From Delphinus delphis (lineage: Eukaryota > Chordata > Mammalia > Artiodactyla > Delphinidae), in the NCBI RefSeq assembly GCF_949987515.2, contig NC_082684.1:154308044-154372043 (forward strand): DNA of 64,000 nucleotides. Direction: 5' to 3'. Shown in pieces: positions 1 to 11,062 of this stretch. A program made the translations under genes and the position numbers. Numbering within the stretch: position 1 is the first letter of the stretch; the number at the start of each line of letters is the position of its first letter. The notes under the pieces were generated by a model, which was not told the DNA's origin, ran no database searches, and saw only the letters and a list, made by a program, of their open reading frames with translations.

Positions 1-193
1 ACAGAACAGAGAGCCCAGAAATAGACATACAAATATAGAGTCAGCTGATCTTTGACAAAGGAGAAAAGGCAATACAATGGAGCAAAAATATCTTTTCAGC
101 AAATGATGCTGAAACAACTGGACATCTACACGCAAAAAACGATCCTATGCACAGACCTCACACAAAAAATTACCCTTCACAAAAATTAACTCA

Positions 194-491
194 GGACTTC
201 CCTGGTGGCACAGTGGTTAAGAATCTGTCTGCCAATGAAGGGGACATGGGTTCAATTCCTGGTCTGGGAAGATCCCACATGCCGCGGAGCAGCTAAGCCT
301 GTGCACCACAACTACTGAGCCCGTGTGCCACAACTACTGAAGCCCACGTGCCTAGAGCCCATGCTCTGCAACAAGAGAAGCCACCGCAATGAGAAGCCCA
401 TGCACCGCAACAAAGAATAGCCCCCGCTCACTGCAACTAGAGAAAGTCTGCACACAGCAACGAAGACCCAACACAGACAGCAACAACAACA
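194..491 (+). mobile_element. tRNA-derived SINE (cetartiodactyl CHR type), with TSD
   Basis: The 5' end reads 'ggacttccctggtggcacag' and is followed by a B-box-like 'ggttcaattcc', matching the tRNA-derived SINE group of whales, hippos and ruminants. The tail is a CAA-rich run. A perfect 13-bp TSD, AAAAATTAACTCA, flanks it at 181..193 and 492..504. The insertion is inside the older L1. Confidence 0.92.
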
Positions 492-851
492 AAAAATTAA
501 CTCAAAATGGACCTAAATATAAAATGAAAAACTATAAAACTCCTAGCAGATAACATAGGAGAAAACCTAGATGATCTTGCATATGGTGATGCCTTTTTAG
601 ATAAAACACCAAAGATATTATCCATTAAAAAAAAACTGATAAATTGGACTTCATTAAAATTTAAAACTTCTGTTCCCCAAAACACATTATCAATAGAATA
701 AGAAAACAAGCCACAGACTGGGAGAAAATATTTGCAAAGGACACATCTGATAAAGGACAGTTATCCAAAATATACAAAGAGCTCTTAAACAACCTGATTT
801 AAAAATGGTTTTAAAAATTTAAAAATGATTTAACAGACACCGCACCAAAAT

Positions 852-957
852 GGAATACATGTGGTAAGTAGCTTATGAAAAACTACTCACATCATACATC
901 ACCAGGAATACATGTGGTAAGTAGCTTATGAAAAAATGCTCACATCATACATCATCA
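852..957 (+). repeat. 53-bp tandem duplication inside the L1 fragment
   Basis: Two adjacent copies (852..904 and 905..957) share GGAATACATGTGGTAAGTAG and most of the rest, with a few substitutions. Only one such segment exists in an L1 ORF2, so this is a local duplication after insertion. Confidence 0.85.
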
Positions 958-980
958 GGAAAATGTAAATTACTACTTTG

Positions 981-1469
981 AGCTTCTACTCAGAGCCTTG
1001 CTCCAAAGCCAGACCACTATGCCTCCACTCACCTTTCTGGAGCAGCCCCAGAAGAGATGCTGGAGACCGAGACCCACCCTTCACACATGACTCTAGTCCA
1101 GCTCATGCTTGGCTTTTCCATCTCTTGGGCCGCCATATTTGGACTGCTGGCAACATCACTCAACCAAAAGCCTGGCAGCCAGGTCAATCCCCTCATCTTA
1201 GACAAGCTCATTACTAAAGTCTCAGACTGACCAGTTATTATATCCCCAAAGCAAAGATTCTTAACTTACAGTGCGTGACTGCCTTCACGGAGTTCATGAA
1301 ATTGAGTACAGTGAATAAATGAGCTCATAAAATTGAATACAAAATTGTGTGTTTGTGTGTGTGCGTGCGCGCGTGTGTGTTGAATGCCTCTTCCAAGAAG
1401 TTGCATTGAGTTCATCAGATTCTCAAAGTAGTCTATGACCCCAGAAAGACTGAGAATGATTACAGACTT
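981..1469. other. Unassigned sequence between L1 pieces, with GT-rich tract
   Basis: No gene or repeat family recognised. It contains an imperfect GT/GC-rich microsatellite at about 1347..1380. The short open frames here on both strands overlap each other and look like chance. Confidence 0.4.
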
Positions 1470-1752
1470 AGAAAACAAACTGATGGTTACCAAAGGGGAA
1501 AGGTGGGGGGAAGGGATATATTAGGAGTTTGGGATTAACATATACACACTACTACATATAAAACAGATAAACAACAAGGACCTACTGTATAGCACAGGGA
1601 ACTCTACTCAATACTCTGTAATGACCTATATGGGAAAAGAATCTAAAAAAGAGTGGATATATGTATATGTATAACTGATTCACTTTGCTGTACAACTGAA
1701 ACTAACACAGCATTGTAAATCCACTATATTACACTATAAAATAAAAATTAAA
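1470..1752 (+). mobile_element. L1 3' UTR end (cetartiodactyl-type)
   Basis: It contains the diagnostic 3'-end phrases of older cetartiodactyl L1: 'gatggttaccaaaggggaaa', 'gataaacaacaaggacctac', 'ctttgctgtacaactgaaac' and a terminal A-rich run. It may be the 3' part of the same element as 1..980. Confidence 0.85.
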
Positions 1753-1974
1753 TTTAAAAAGAACGATTACAGAGACGATACCATATTAAAACACGGCTAT
1801 GATATACGTCAGTAGACTTGAGTTCCCTGAGGACGACATGCTCTTTCTTATCATCACTGTTGATCCCAGCACTCAGCACAGAGGCCCCAATAAATGCTCC
1901 CCACACAGCTTTCCAAAGTGAAACAACTTCTCACCTTTCTCCAACCCAACGGGTATGAGACACTTCAGTTCTGA

Positions 1975-2150
1975 TTACAAAGACACCTACTAAGTGTTCG
2001 TTACGTACCAAGCACTCTTTCACATACAGCATCTCAGTTAGTGCTTCCAAAAACCCAATGAACTAGTTATTCTCATCCCCATTCAACAAGAAAAGACTCA
2101 AACAGAGTAAGCAGACCTATCACAGTTGGTGGCAAATATATTAAAGAGTA
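1975..2150 (+). mobile_element. MIR SINE (old)
   Basis: MIR core phrases are visible: 'gtaccaagcactctttcaca', 'catctcagttagtgctt', and 'attctcatccccattcaaca' followed by the degraded 'gaaactgag' stretch. A weak L2/MIR-like 3' end ('agcactcagcacagaggccc...aataaatgct') lies just upstream at about 1822..1895. Confidence 0.6.
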
Positions 2151-3649
2151 CGTTTGTAACAGGCAGATTTCTGTTAACTCACATCCTATGCATAAAAGTT
2201 CCATTTTAGAACAGTAACTCCGCCAAACACATGTATTATATAATTAAGAGAATAAAACAGATGCAAAACACCAATTATTTCAGAAATCAAGGACGTAAAA
2301 CACAATTACTCAAAAAAACCCTTAGATTCTGGATCAGATTTCTCCAATCTACTTCTCGTATACTTTAAAAGATTTATATTACTAGGTAAGCAAATTTTAA
2401 ACAAATGTTTGAAAAAATAAAACTCCTGTTTGCCAACAACTACACCTCATTAAATGTTATTTCCCGTAGAATGAAATTTTTTAAAGAGCAATACTCTGTG
2501 AAAATACGTAACTATTACTTTCTTAAGAGATTCAAATCTGGTAAGCATGCTAATTATAATCATTAAAAAGGTATCATCTTTAAATACATCTCATTGAAAG
2601 TGTGTGCGTGCCTAATACGAACAATAACACGAGAAAAGAAATGGAATAATTCTGTAAGCATTCAACATTGAGATCTGACATATTTATGACATGCAATGAA
2701 ATTCCCCTTATTAAAGTCAAGTTCAAGAAGATTCAGAACATGTTCTTCAAGAGAAGAGGCATGATTCATACATAATGAGTCAGGTCCAACTGTGAGTGCC
2801 AACAGCCTGCAGGCATTCTACAAGTAATGGACAAACTCAGTGACCTAAGAGTCATGCCTGAATATAAAACGCAGCCCCAGAGCTGGTTAAATTCTCTAAA
2901 CCTACCATGTGTGTGAAGACTAATAAAATATAAACTCTCTTCTATCAATGAGTCCTATAAAAACACCGAGACTCTGTCTCTGAAGGACTAGAAAACAGAG
3001 CTTCTTGGCAAAAATGGAGCCCCTAGAAAATATGTTCTTGAAAATAGATTTCTTATCTAGTTATTGTAGTTTTAAGTCCTTTCCGTCCCTACATTCTATG
3101 AGGACATTATTGTTACCTGTAAATTTTCTTAATCTGTTAGCAAAAAACTATTATTGAATTTTAAGGGTTTTTTTAAAACACATTTTGTGTGTCTAAATGA
3201 CAAGAGTCACTGACAACTCAAAATCACAGAGGTGGAATGACATCTAAATTACGGGTCTGCCAACTGGAGAATAATCCCAACATATAACCTCACTCCTTCA
3301 CACATTTCTTCCCTTAAGATCCTTCTGCTCTGAGAACTCTATATGGCAAGATTCAGAGATCAATTTCTCATCTGTCAAATCCAAGGGCAAAGGCTGTAAC
3401 AGAACAGAATTGCCTGATGCCAGGGTACAACTATTTGGAAGCAGGTTAAGCAAGTACCATGAAGCAAGTGGGGCGAGACTTGTAGAGTACAAAACAGAGT
3501 GTAAAAGATTAAGTAGGTAGTAGTTTAAGATCACCAGTGTCTTCCATACTGCCAAATCCAATGGTCAATTCCCAATCATGTATGTATTTGATGTAATTAA
3601 GAGCACTGGATAAGATCACTCTCTCCTTCTTGAAACATTCTTCACTTAG
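2151..3649. other. SFMBT2 intron, nothing recognised
   Basis: AT-rich intronic sequence with no coding similarity, RNA gene or recognisable recent repeat. Open frames on the minus strand (60-87 aa) are short and have no recognisable domain. Confidence 0.4.
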
Positions 3650-4033
3650 TGTTATGTTTTGAATGCTTGTGCCCCACCCTCCCCCCAAAAATACATATGT
3701 TGAAATTCTAACCCCTAGTGTGATGGTATTTGGAGGTGGGGCCTTGGGAGGTGATTAGGTTATAAGGGTGGAGCCCCCATGGATGAGATTAGTGCCCTTA
3801 GAAAAGGGACACCAGAGAGCTCCCCCACTGAGAGGTGAGGACACCTCTCTTGGCGTCCTTTCCACCAAGAGAGGACACAGAGAGAAGTCGGCTGTCTGTA
3901 ACCCAGAACCCAACCATGCTGGGCCCATGATCTCAGAATCCCAGCCTCCAGAATGGTGAGAAATAAATATCTGTTGCTTATAAGCCACCCAGTTTATGGC
4001 ACTTTGTTAAATCAGCCCCAACTGACCAAGACA
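3650..4033 (+). mobile_element. MLT1-type LTR (ERVL-MaLR), solo
   Basis: It starts TGTTATGTTTTGAATGCTTG and ends ...GACCAAGACA, so it has TG...CA ends. It contains the family phrases 'gtgatggtatttggaggtgg', 'gagggtggagcc'-like text, 'gtgaggacac' and 'gagaaataaatatctgttgc'. This is a non-coding LTR remnant of an ancient mammalian retroelement, with no internal region next to it. Confidence 0.8.
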
Positions 4034-4059
4034 CCTTGCTTCTGAGCCATCAGGCTCTC

Positions 4060-5215
4060 TTGCTCATCTTACCTCACTGGGCATCATGTCTCAGTGTCCT
4101 CTGCTGTTCCTCCTCATCTTTTCACCCCCTAAACCCTGGAGCATCCCAGCACACAGTCCTGGGACATCCTCTCCACCTACATGCATCCCCTAACTGACCT
4201 CATCCAGTCTCACGGCTTCAAACACCAGCTGTATGCTGGCAACACCCACTTAAACCTCTATCCGGGTCGCCTCTCTGAACTCGAGACTCATACACACAAC
4301 GCCCACCTCGACGGCTCCACCAACACCCCAACTTAACACGTCAAACACAACCTATTGGTCCCCCACCACCAGCATGTGCTCTGCCCACAGACTCTCCCAG
4401 CTCTGTAACAACTGTGCTTCTCCTGCTGCTCGGGACAAAACCTGCGGAGTCACCCCTGGCTCTGACACTCTCTCCCTGACCCTCAAACTCCTCTAGTAAC
4501 ACCCCCCAAAGACACACACAAACACACTCACGTCAGATCCACCAGCAAACCCCGTTGACTCACCTTCAAAATCCAGAATCCAATCACTTTTTTGCCAAAT
4601 CTACAACCACTACCCTGATCCACTCCACCTGGATTATTGCTACAATCTTCTCGTGGATGTGGCCTCCCCACAGAACAGCCAGAATCATGCCTTCAGAGCA
4701 CAAGTCATTTCTGAGTGATTCTGCAGCTCAAAACCCTCTGAGGAGGAAAAGCCAAAGTCTTCACCCCAGTCTACATGGCCCCATGGGCCACAGCTCCAAT
4801 GTTCCTCCCTGTCCCACTGTGCTGGCCTCCATGCTGCCCTATAACACAGCAAGCACATTCCTGCCCCAGGACATTTGCACGGGCTGTTTCCTCTGCTCAG
4901 AATGCTCTTCCCCCAGTTATACCCAAGGCGTGGGTTTACCCTTCACTTCCTTCAGGCCTCTGCTCTGATGGCACTTTATTCTGGAGGACATCCTACCCCC
5001 ACCACATAAAACATCTCTTCTTGTCCCACCAGCCACTGTCATTTTCCTTCCTACTGACCTCACCAACGTTCTATCCAGAGCACCTATTTCCAGCTGACAG
5101 ACTAAACACTGGTGTGTTTACTGTCTGCCTCCCCTTCTTTCTCTAGAACTTAAGGTCTGCCAGAGTATTTTGTTTCCTTCACAGCTGTAGAAAACCTAGC
5201 ACCTAGCAGTGCTGC
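4060..5215 (+). mobile_element. L2 LINE remnant (RT C-terminal part plus 3' UTR)
   Basis: Near 4230 the translation still resembles the RT palm segment where L2 has ADDTQLY; here it is decayed to AGNTHLN. Downstream come 'ctgctcaaaaccctccag'-like sequence at about 4730, 'cctgccccaggacatttgca' at 4861 and the L2 3' UTR, which includes 'ttctttctctagaacttaag' and 'ctagcacctagcagtgctgc'. The overlapping 137-aa and 123-aa open frames are derived from this repeat and are not genes. Confidence 0.75.
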
Positions 5216-5839
5216 TACATGGTATTTCTTGAAACAGCCTCCCCCAAAGTTAACTGGCATCTCCCATAAGAGTCCTCCCCTCGAGGCTGCCCAGGGAGAA
5301 GGGGACACACCTACACAGCTCTATATCACCAAAGGGAAAAAATGTTCTGCATATTGTTTTTTGGTTTATATCTTTAAAATATTTTATTTCCATCACTTAA
5401 ATACTAGAGCAGATGATTTTTTGCAAACAAAAACATCTACATTAACTGCAGGCCACAATTCACAGTAGAAAAATGACATGGTTTTATTTTACTTTTTCAG
5501 TTTTCTTAATCAGCATATACTGTATAGATTCATTATATTTTGGTTAAAATATAAAAACAATACACTGAATTCAGGTTAGAATATTTTTAAAAAATCAGGC
5601 CGAGATTGGGAGATCCCAAGAGTCAACCTAGTGTGGGTATGTGGACCAGAACCTACTGACCACAAGGAGCAGAGGTGACAAGGGATGAGGAGAGCATGAG
5701 AGATTTTCAAAGACCTCAACATGGTCCCAGAGAGACAACCCCAAGTCAGAGAACACACCATCCACTCAAAACAGAACAAAACTCCTGGTGAGGCAACTGC
5801 ACAACTTGCCTTTGTAACATGCTTGCATTTCTCCATCGC
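5216..5839. other. SFMBT2 intron, nothing recognised
   Basis: Mixed-composition intron with an AT-rich patch at 5470-5590. I see no repeat family or gene. Confidence 0.35.
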
Positions 5840-5856
5840 TGGGCCTTCTTAATTCT

Positions 5857-6596
5857 TTTTCTTTATTTTTATTGGAGTACAGTTGCTTTACAATGTTGTG
5901 TTAGTTTCTACTGTACAGCAAAAATGAATCCGCTATATGTATACATATAGCCCCTCCCTTTTGGACTTCCTTCCCATTCAGGTCACCACAGTGCATTAAA
6001 TAGAGTTCCCTGTGCTATACAGTATGTTCCCATTAGTTGTCTATTTTATACGTGGTACCAAAGTGTAAGTGTCTCAGTCCCAATCTCCCAATTCCTCCCA
6101 CCCACCCCCGCTTTCCCCCTTGGTATCCATACATTTGTGTCTCTACCTCTGTGTCTCTATTTCCTTTTTATGACTGAGTAATATTCCATTGTATATATGT
6201 ACCACATCTTCTATATCCATTCCTCTGTTGATGGACATTTAGGTTGCTTTCATGTCCTGCCTATTGTAAATAGTGCTGCTATGAACATTGGGGTGCATGT
6301 GTCTTTTTGACTTATGGTTTTCTCTGGGTATATGCCCAGTAGTGGGATTGCTGGGTCATATGGTAGTTCTTTTTTTAGTCTTTTAAGGAACCTCCATACT
6401 GCTTTCCATAGTGGCTGTATCAATTTATACTCCCACCAATAGGGCATGAGGGTTCCCTTTTCTCCACACCCTCTGCAGCATTTATTGTTTGTAGATTTTT
6501 TGATGATGGCCATTCTGACTGGTGTGAGGTGATACCTCACTGTAGTTTTGATTTACATTTCTCTGATGATTAGTGATGTTGAGCATCTTTTCCATG
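5857..6596 (-). mobile_element. Twin-primed L1, 3' segment
   Basis: This is a reverse-complement L1 3' end: 'attggagtacagttgcttta' at 5871, 'gtaatattccattgtatata' at 6179 and 'gggtatatgcccagtagtgg' at 6326. The ORF2 C-terminal code lies on the minus strand at 6250..6540, where 'CCRGCGEKG' is a damaged version of the ORF2p cysteine-rich end. A 17-bp target duplication lies at 5840..5856. Confidence 0.9.
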
Positions 6597-6985
6597 CACC
6601 TATGGTCACCTAATCTATGACAAAGGAGGCAAGAAGATACAATGGAGAAAAGACCGTCTCTTTAAGTGGTGCTGGGAAAACTGGACAGCTACATGTAAGA
6701 GAATGAAATTAGAACACTCCCTAACACCATACACAAAAAAATAAACTCAAAATGAATTAAAGATCTGAACGTAAGGCCACACACTATAAAACTCTTAGAG
6801 GAAAACACAGGTAGAACACTCTTTGACATAAATCACAGCAAGATCTTTTTTTTTTGATCCACCTCCTAGAGTAATGAAAAAACGAAAATAAACAAATGGG
6901 ACCTAATTAAACTTAAAAGCTTTTGCACAGCAAAGGAAACCACAAACGAGATGAAAAGACAACCCTCAGACTGGGAGAAAACACT
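6593..6985 (+). mobile_element. Twin-primed L1, inverted 5' segment
   Basis: L1 ORF2 code reads here on the opposite strand to the adjoining 3' segment: 'ctatggtcacctaatctatg' through 'agactgggagaaaacact'. In L1 coordinates this piece lies just upstream of the end of the 3' segment. The two share a CATG microhomology at the junction (about 6593..6596). The matching target duplication follows at 6986..7002. Confidence 0.88.
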
Positions 6986-7002
6986 TGGACCTTCTTCATT
7001 CT

Positions 7003-8426
7003 GACCTCAATCTTCCTGACTGCAGCTTCAGCCGACCCCCTTCTACCACCTTCTTTTTCAAAGTCCCCAGGCAACCTTCAACCAGATAGTTACTTGTCTG
7101 GTAATAAGACTCTGGGCATCCTCTCTCTTCTACTCATACATTTAAAATATTTCACAAATCAACCAGTTCTTTCAGTTTGAGTTCGTCTTCAGCACTTACT
7201 ATGACTCCAATCTTAGTATTTGCTCCAGTAGGAAAAGTTTGGGAACTAATTACCATTCATTAGTTAACCACAGACAGAAGGGATGTTACTCCCTAGGCAA
7301 AGCACCCGAGTAGGAGTTCACAGCTCCTAAGTTGGCCATGACATTGAACCTTGACCCTGGGTGTTCCCCAGTTAAAGTTTCTGAACAGGATAAACAGGAA
7401 TTCCAATGGCTATTCCGAAAACAGAGCTACCTTGGCAATTAGCTGGCCAGATTCTTGTTGTTATAAGAAAGAAAGGAGAATAAGAGTGATTGACTATAAG
7501 GAACATTCCAAAGTGCGGGAATCATGATTTAAAACCATAAACCAGTTTGTTATTAAAGGTGGACTGTTCAGAAAGAATCCAAGTTATGGTATGCTGTTCC
7601 CTCCCCAGTGAAGGAAAACTGGGGTAGTCATGGTGCCTAAAACAAGAGCTGTATTTGATGTGCAGGCACCGGCAGTACAGAAGGACGTGTATTTTAGTGT
7701 CTCTCTCTCTCTCTCTCTCTCTCTCAGGATCCTCAGAAACTGAACAGGAAATTTCAAAAAAGCAAAGTGCCTAGGATTTCGTCCTCTATGATTCTTAAAA
7801 CCAACCAACCACCCCAAAATACTATGATAGGATATCATAAAATATTTCAATAAAAATTTTGCAAAAGGGTCACAATACATAAAGGAATGGGCTGTCCCAG
7901 CAGCTGTCAGTTATTCATTTTGAGTGCTCGCTATAAATCCGGCCTGCTCTATTACATAAACAGAATTCATTTGGATTACTGCATGTGACAGTTCTGGAAA
8001 AAGGCAGTTGTAAACGCAGCCTGGACAAATTCCCTGGACTTTTCTTCTATCAATTATGTGAGATCAAACTATATTTGTAGAAATGAAGTTTTACTAAGTA
8101 ACAATTATTTTTAGGCAATGAAATATAACAGATATTAACTTACGGTTTTCTTCCTGTTATCACTGAAACCAGATTTATAGCTGTTTAACAAAACAAAAAC
8201 TTTTAGGTCAGCCTTGGAAGCAGCAATTCATCAACTTCTGTGGGGCAGACAAACCAGGCCAGATGAGTGGAGAGGAATAAATTTCCTGCTCATTTTGCAA
8301 CCATGACTCCCTCCACAGAAGAAGGAGAGGGCAATTTGAGATTTTAAAAGAAGGGAGTGTACAATGAAACGGGGCCTTCTGTGTAGACACTGATTCTCAC
8401 CACAACCTGGAATTGACTTGTCAAAA
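7003..8426. other. SFMBT2 intron with a (TC)n microsatellite
   Basis: No coding sequence recognised. A pure (CT)n run lies at about 7699..7725. The ORF spanning it on the minus strand has a run of alternating R/E residues and is an artefact of that repeat. Confidence 0.4.
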
Positions 8427-8439
8427 AAATCACAAGCTC

Positions 8440-8574
8440 AAAGAATCTAAAAAAGAAAAAGTGGATATATGTATATGTATAACTGATTCACTTTGCTGTA
8501 CACCTGAAACTAACACAACATTGTACATCCACTATACTCCAATAAAAATTTTTTTTAATAAAAAAAAATTTTTT
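8440..8574 (+). mobile_element. Short 5'-truncated L1 3' end, with TSD
   Basis: About 135 bp of L1 3' UTR ('gtggatatatgtatatgtat', 'ctttgctgtacacctgaaac', AATAAAA and an A/T-rich tail) is flanked by a perfect 13-bp TSD, AAATCACAAGCTC, at 8427..8439 and 8575..8587. Confidence 0.9.
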
Positions 8575-8587
8575 AAATCACAAGCTC

Positions 8588-10889
8588 TTGGTGATTTCTG
8601 TCATTTTATCCAGTATCTCAATAACCCCCCCCAACACAATAAACTGCTGAGATTTAAAACCAGCCCCAAATGGCATTAATCTGGAAACATGCCTCTTTTC
8701 GTAACCATTCCTGGTTACAATTCTTATTTTTTTAGACTATTTCTGCAGGAATAAAAGGGAAAAGAAATATTTGTAATGCCATCATCTTAGGGAGACTGCA
8801 TAAGCGGTTACATAAACACGGCCCCAGAGAGGAGCTGGACAGGAACCTATCTTGGCTGACCACGAAAAGGAGTAAGATTACACGGGATACAGAAAACCAC
8901 AATTATTACATTCTTCTCTCATCTCAGTCCTCTTTTCTGTGTGTTAGTGAGGATCCTGGCTGGCCCAACAGGAAGTGCTGGTGGAACTGAGGATAGATCA
9001 TCATTACTGATACCTTCTTTCCATGGCTGAGTGGGGACCACAGAAATGGTTCTTCCACTGTAAGGGGTCAAAGGGCAGAGAGTGCCCGAACAAGTCATTC
9101 ATTTAAAGACTCGGTTTTCTTATGACCGTTACAGGGAGTGCCCAGCCTACAAACTGGTTTTGCTTCAAGGGTCCATTAGTAAACCTGTTTCAGAACTCCC
9201 TAAGACATTCTGAGCAATTGCAAAGTTACTAGGAAGAACGGTCTGCCAGGCCAACGCGGAGGAGTCTACCTATACAAACTATACTGAATGGAATTTGAAT
9301 GATGACTAAATCCCATGTATGTGCCATCCATCATTAACAACATTTTATTTCCATACATTTGTATCACAAATAAATTCAGGAAAAAAGAAGGTGTGGAGAC
9401 TCTCAAGGGAACAATCGCTAAGAATTGCCCAATTACTGAAATATAAGGTTCTAAGTAGAGTTTGAAAGTAATCGACCTTCAGTATTACATATATTTGACA
9501 TATTTCATTTGTTTACTAAACTATAAGTATTGCAGATCAACTCAATATTGATTCATTTCCCAGGAGACTTAGAAAAACCTATGTAAGTTGATTCAAAATC
9601 GATATTTTCAGGAAGGTCACAGAAACTTTTATTAAAACATACCTACATACTAATGTTACAAAGATGCAAATGATCATCCATGGGGGTCAACAATCACTGT
9701 CCTGTTTCCCCAAGCAACAAACAACTCAGACTGTTACAAAGGGTAATTTACTCACATGCTACCTTTACCGCTAAATATTTTAGTTCCGTGGCCCACTCTC
9801 AATCTGTTCAAATGAAGAAAAGGTGATGCAAATGACAAAAGGGTAAAGAATCCAAGAATCGCTGACACTGAACTTCAGCAGCGTCTGCCTGATTTTTCCT
9901 AAATGCACCTTCTTTAAAAATGTCTTTTATCAAGGTTAATATTAAGCTGTATTTCCTGAATCCGTGCTAACTCTGGGGAGGAAAAGGCAGGTCACACACA
10001 AACTTGACAAAAAAAGGATGTCAGCCTGGGTTAGAAAATTTTCTCTGGGGGAAAAAACCCCACAGTATTTTGCTAATTTTAAAATATAAAATCCCATGAC
10101 AACATCTGTGTCATTATACCCAAGATGAAGGTCTTCTTCCTAGTCTATCCAACAGCTGAACTGCTAAGAACATAACTGCCTTCTTTGCACTTAATAGGAC
10201 AAATCTTGAGCAAGAGGTTTCCAGTGGCTATTTTATCTTTTACTGTGACACTCAGCTGGCTGCACTCTATTTTGCAAACTAGCAAATTCTTCCACTGGTG
10301 GAAACTCGTCATTTTCCTATTTGCAAATCCACCCACTAAGAAGGTAAAGTGACTTTTAAAAGAGAATTTCACTAATAAATCCATCACATCATCCACCGTC
10401 ATCCAAGAGGCACTAACCCACCCAGGTTTATCTTGATTGACTCACGGCTCTAACCAGCGGTCACTCAGCTCCACCAAGCAACAAATGATCTCCCCTGGCA
10501 AACTGTTGTGATGAATCACCACCCTTCAGGGAGACGAAACATCCCACTCACATCACACTGACAACAAGAAAAATTGGGTAATAAGTGGCTGTGCTTTATC
10601 TAGGCTGGTACTATATAAATTACAATCAGATTATGTAGATGAAATACATGAGCTAAATTTATCTGCTGTACAACGACACTTGCCACAGTCTCTAAAAAGG
10701 ATTTATGCTGGAGTCAGGGGACAGCTGAAGAAAGGCTGGTACCACCACTTCTGAAAAGCTCATCTGTCATCCAAAATATTTCTTTTTGCTGTAGAAACCA
10801 TTAGACCAAAGACCGAGAAACCAAAGACCATTTCATGGTCTTTCCTCTGTGTACTTACATCCTTGGTGTCTGTGTGTCCAAACTTCCTC
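8588..10889. other. SFMBT2 intron, largely non-repetitive
   Basis: I see no gene and no clearly named repeat. The AT-rich stretch around 10570-10690 contains several TAAT and ATTA motifs and could be regulatory, but nothing in the sequence proves it. Confidence 0.35.
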
Positions 10890-11062
10890 TTCTTACAAGG
10901 ACGCCAGTCTAACTGGATTAAGGCCCGTGCATGACTTCATTTTCCCTTCAGCACCTCTTTAAAGGCCCTCTCTCCAAAAGCAGCCACACGCTGAGGTACT
11001 GAGGGTTAGGACTTCAACATACGAATTTGGAGGGGACACAAGTCAGTTCACAACACAATGCA
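10890..11062 (+). mobile_element. Old mammalian interspersed repeat (family not named)
   Basis: The stretch 'cttacaaggacgccagtcta ... gaggtactgagggttaggac ... acacaagtcagttcacaaca' matches a common eutherian repeat whose end I recognise but whose family I cannot name with confidence (LTR/MER type). A second copy lies at 16745..16912 in the same orientation. Confidence 0.55.

Larger units (their letters stand above)
1..980 (+). mobile_element. L1 ORF2 3' fragment (degraded), interrupted by a SINE
   Basis: The sequence reads as decayed L1 ORF2 C-terminal code on the plus strand: a 'gatctttgacaaagg' type segment near the start, 'gactgggagaaaatatttgc' near 718 and 'catcaggaaaatgtaaatt' near 953. 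It has many stops. A SINE splits it at 194..491, and a 53-bp segment is duplicated in tandem at 852..957. Confidence 0.8.

Noticed and set aside
852..957. CRISPR-like direct repeats
   Set aside because: Only two adjacent copies without spacers, inside an L1, in a mammalian genome.
4555..5146. 137- and 123-codon plus-strand frames
   Set aside because: They lie within the L2 LINE remnant and do not follow its reading frame consistently.
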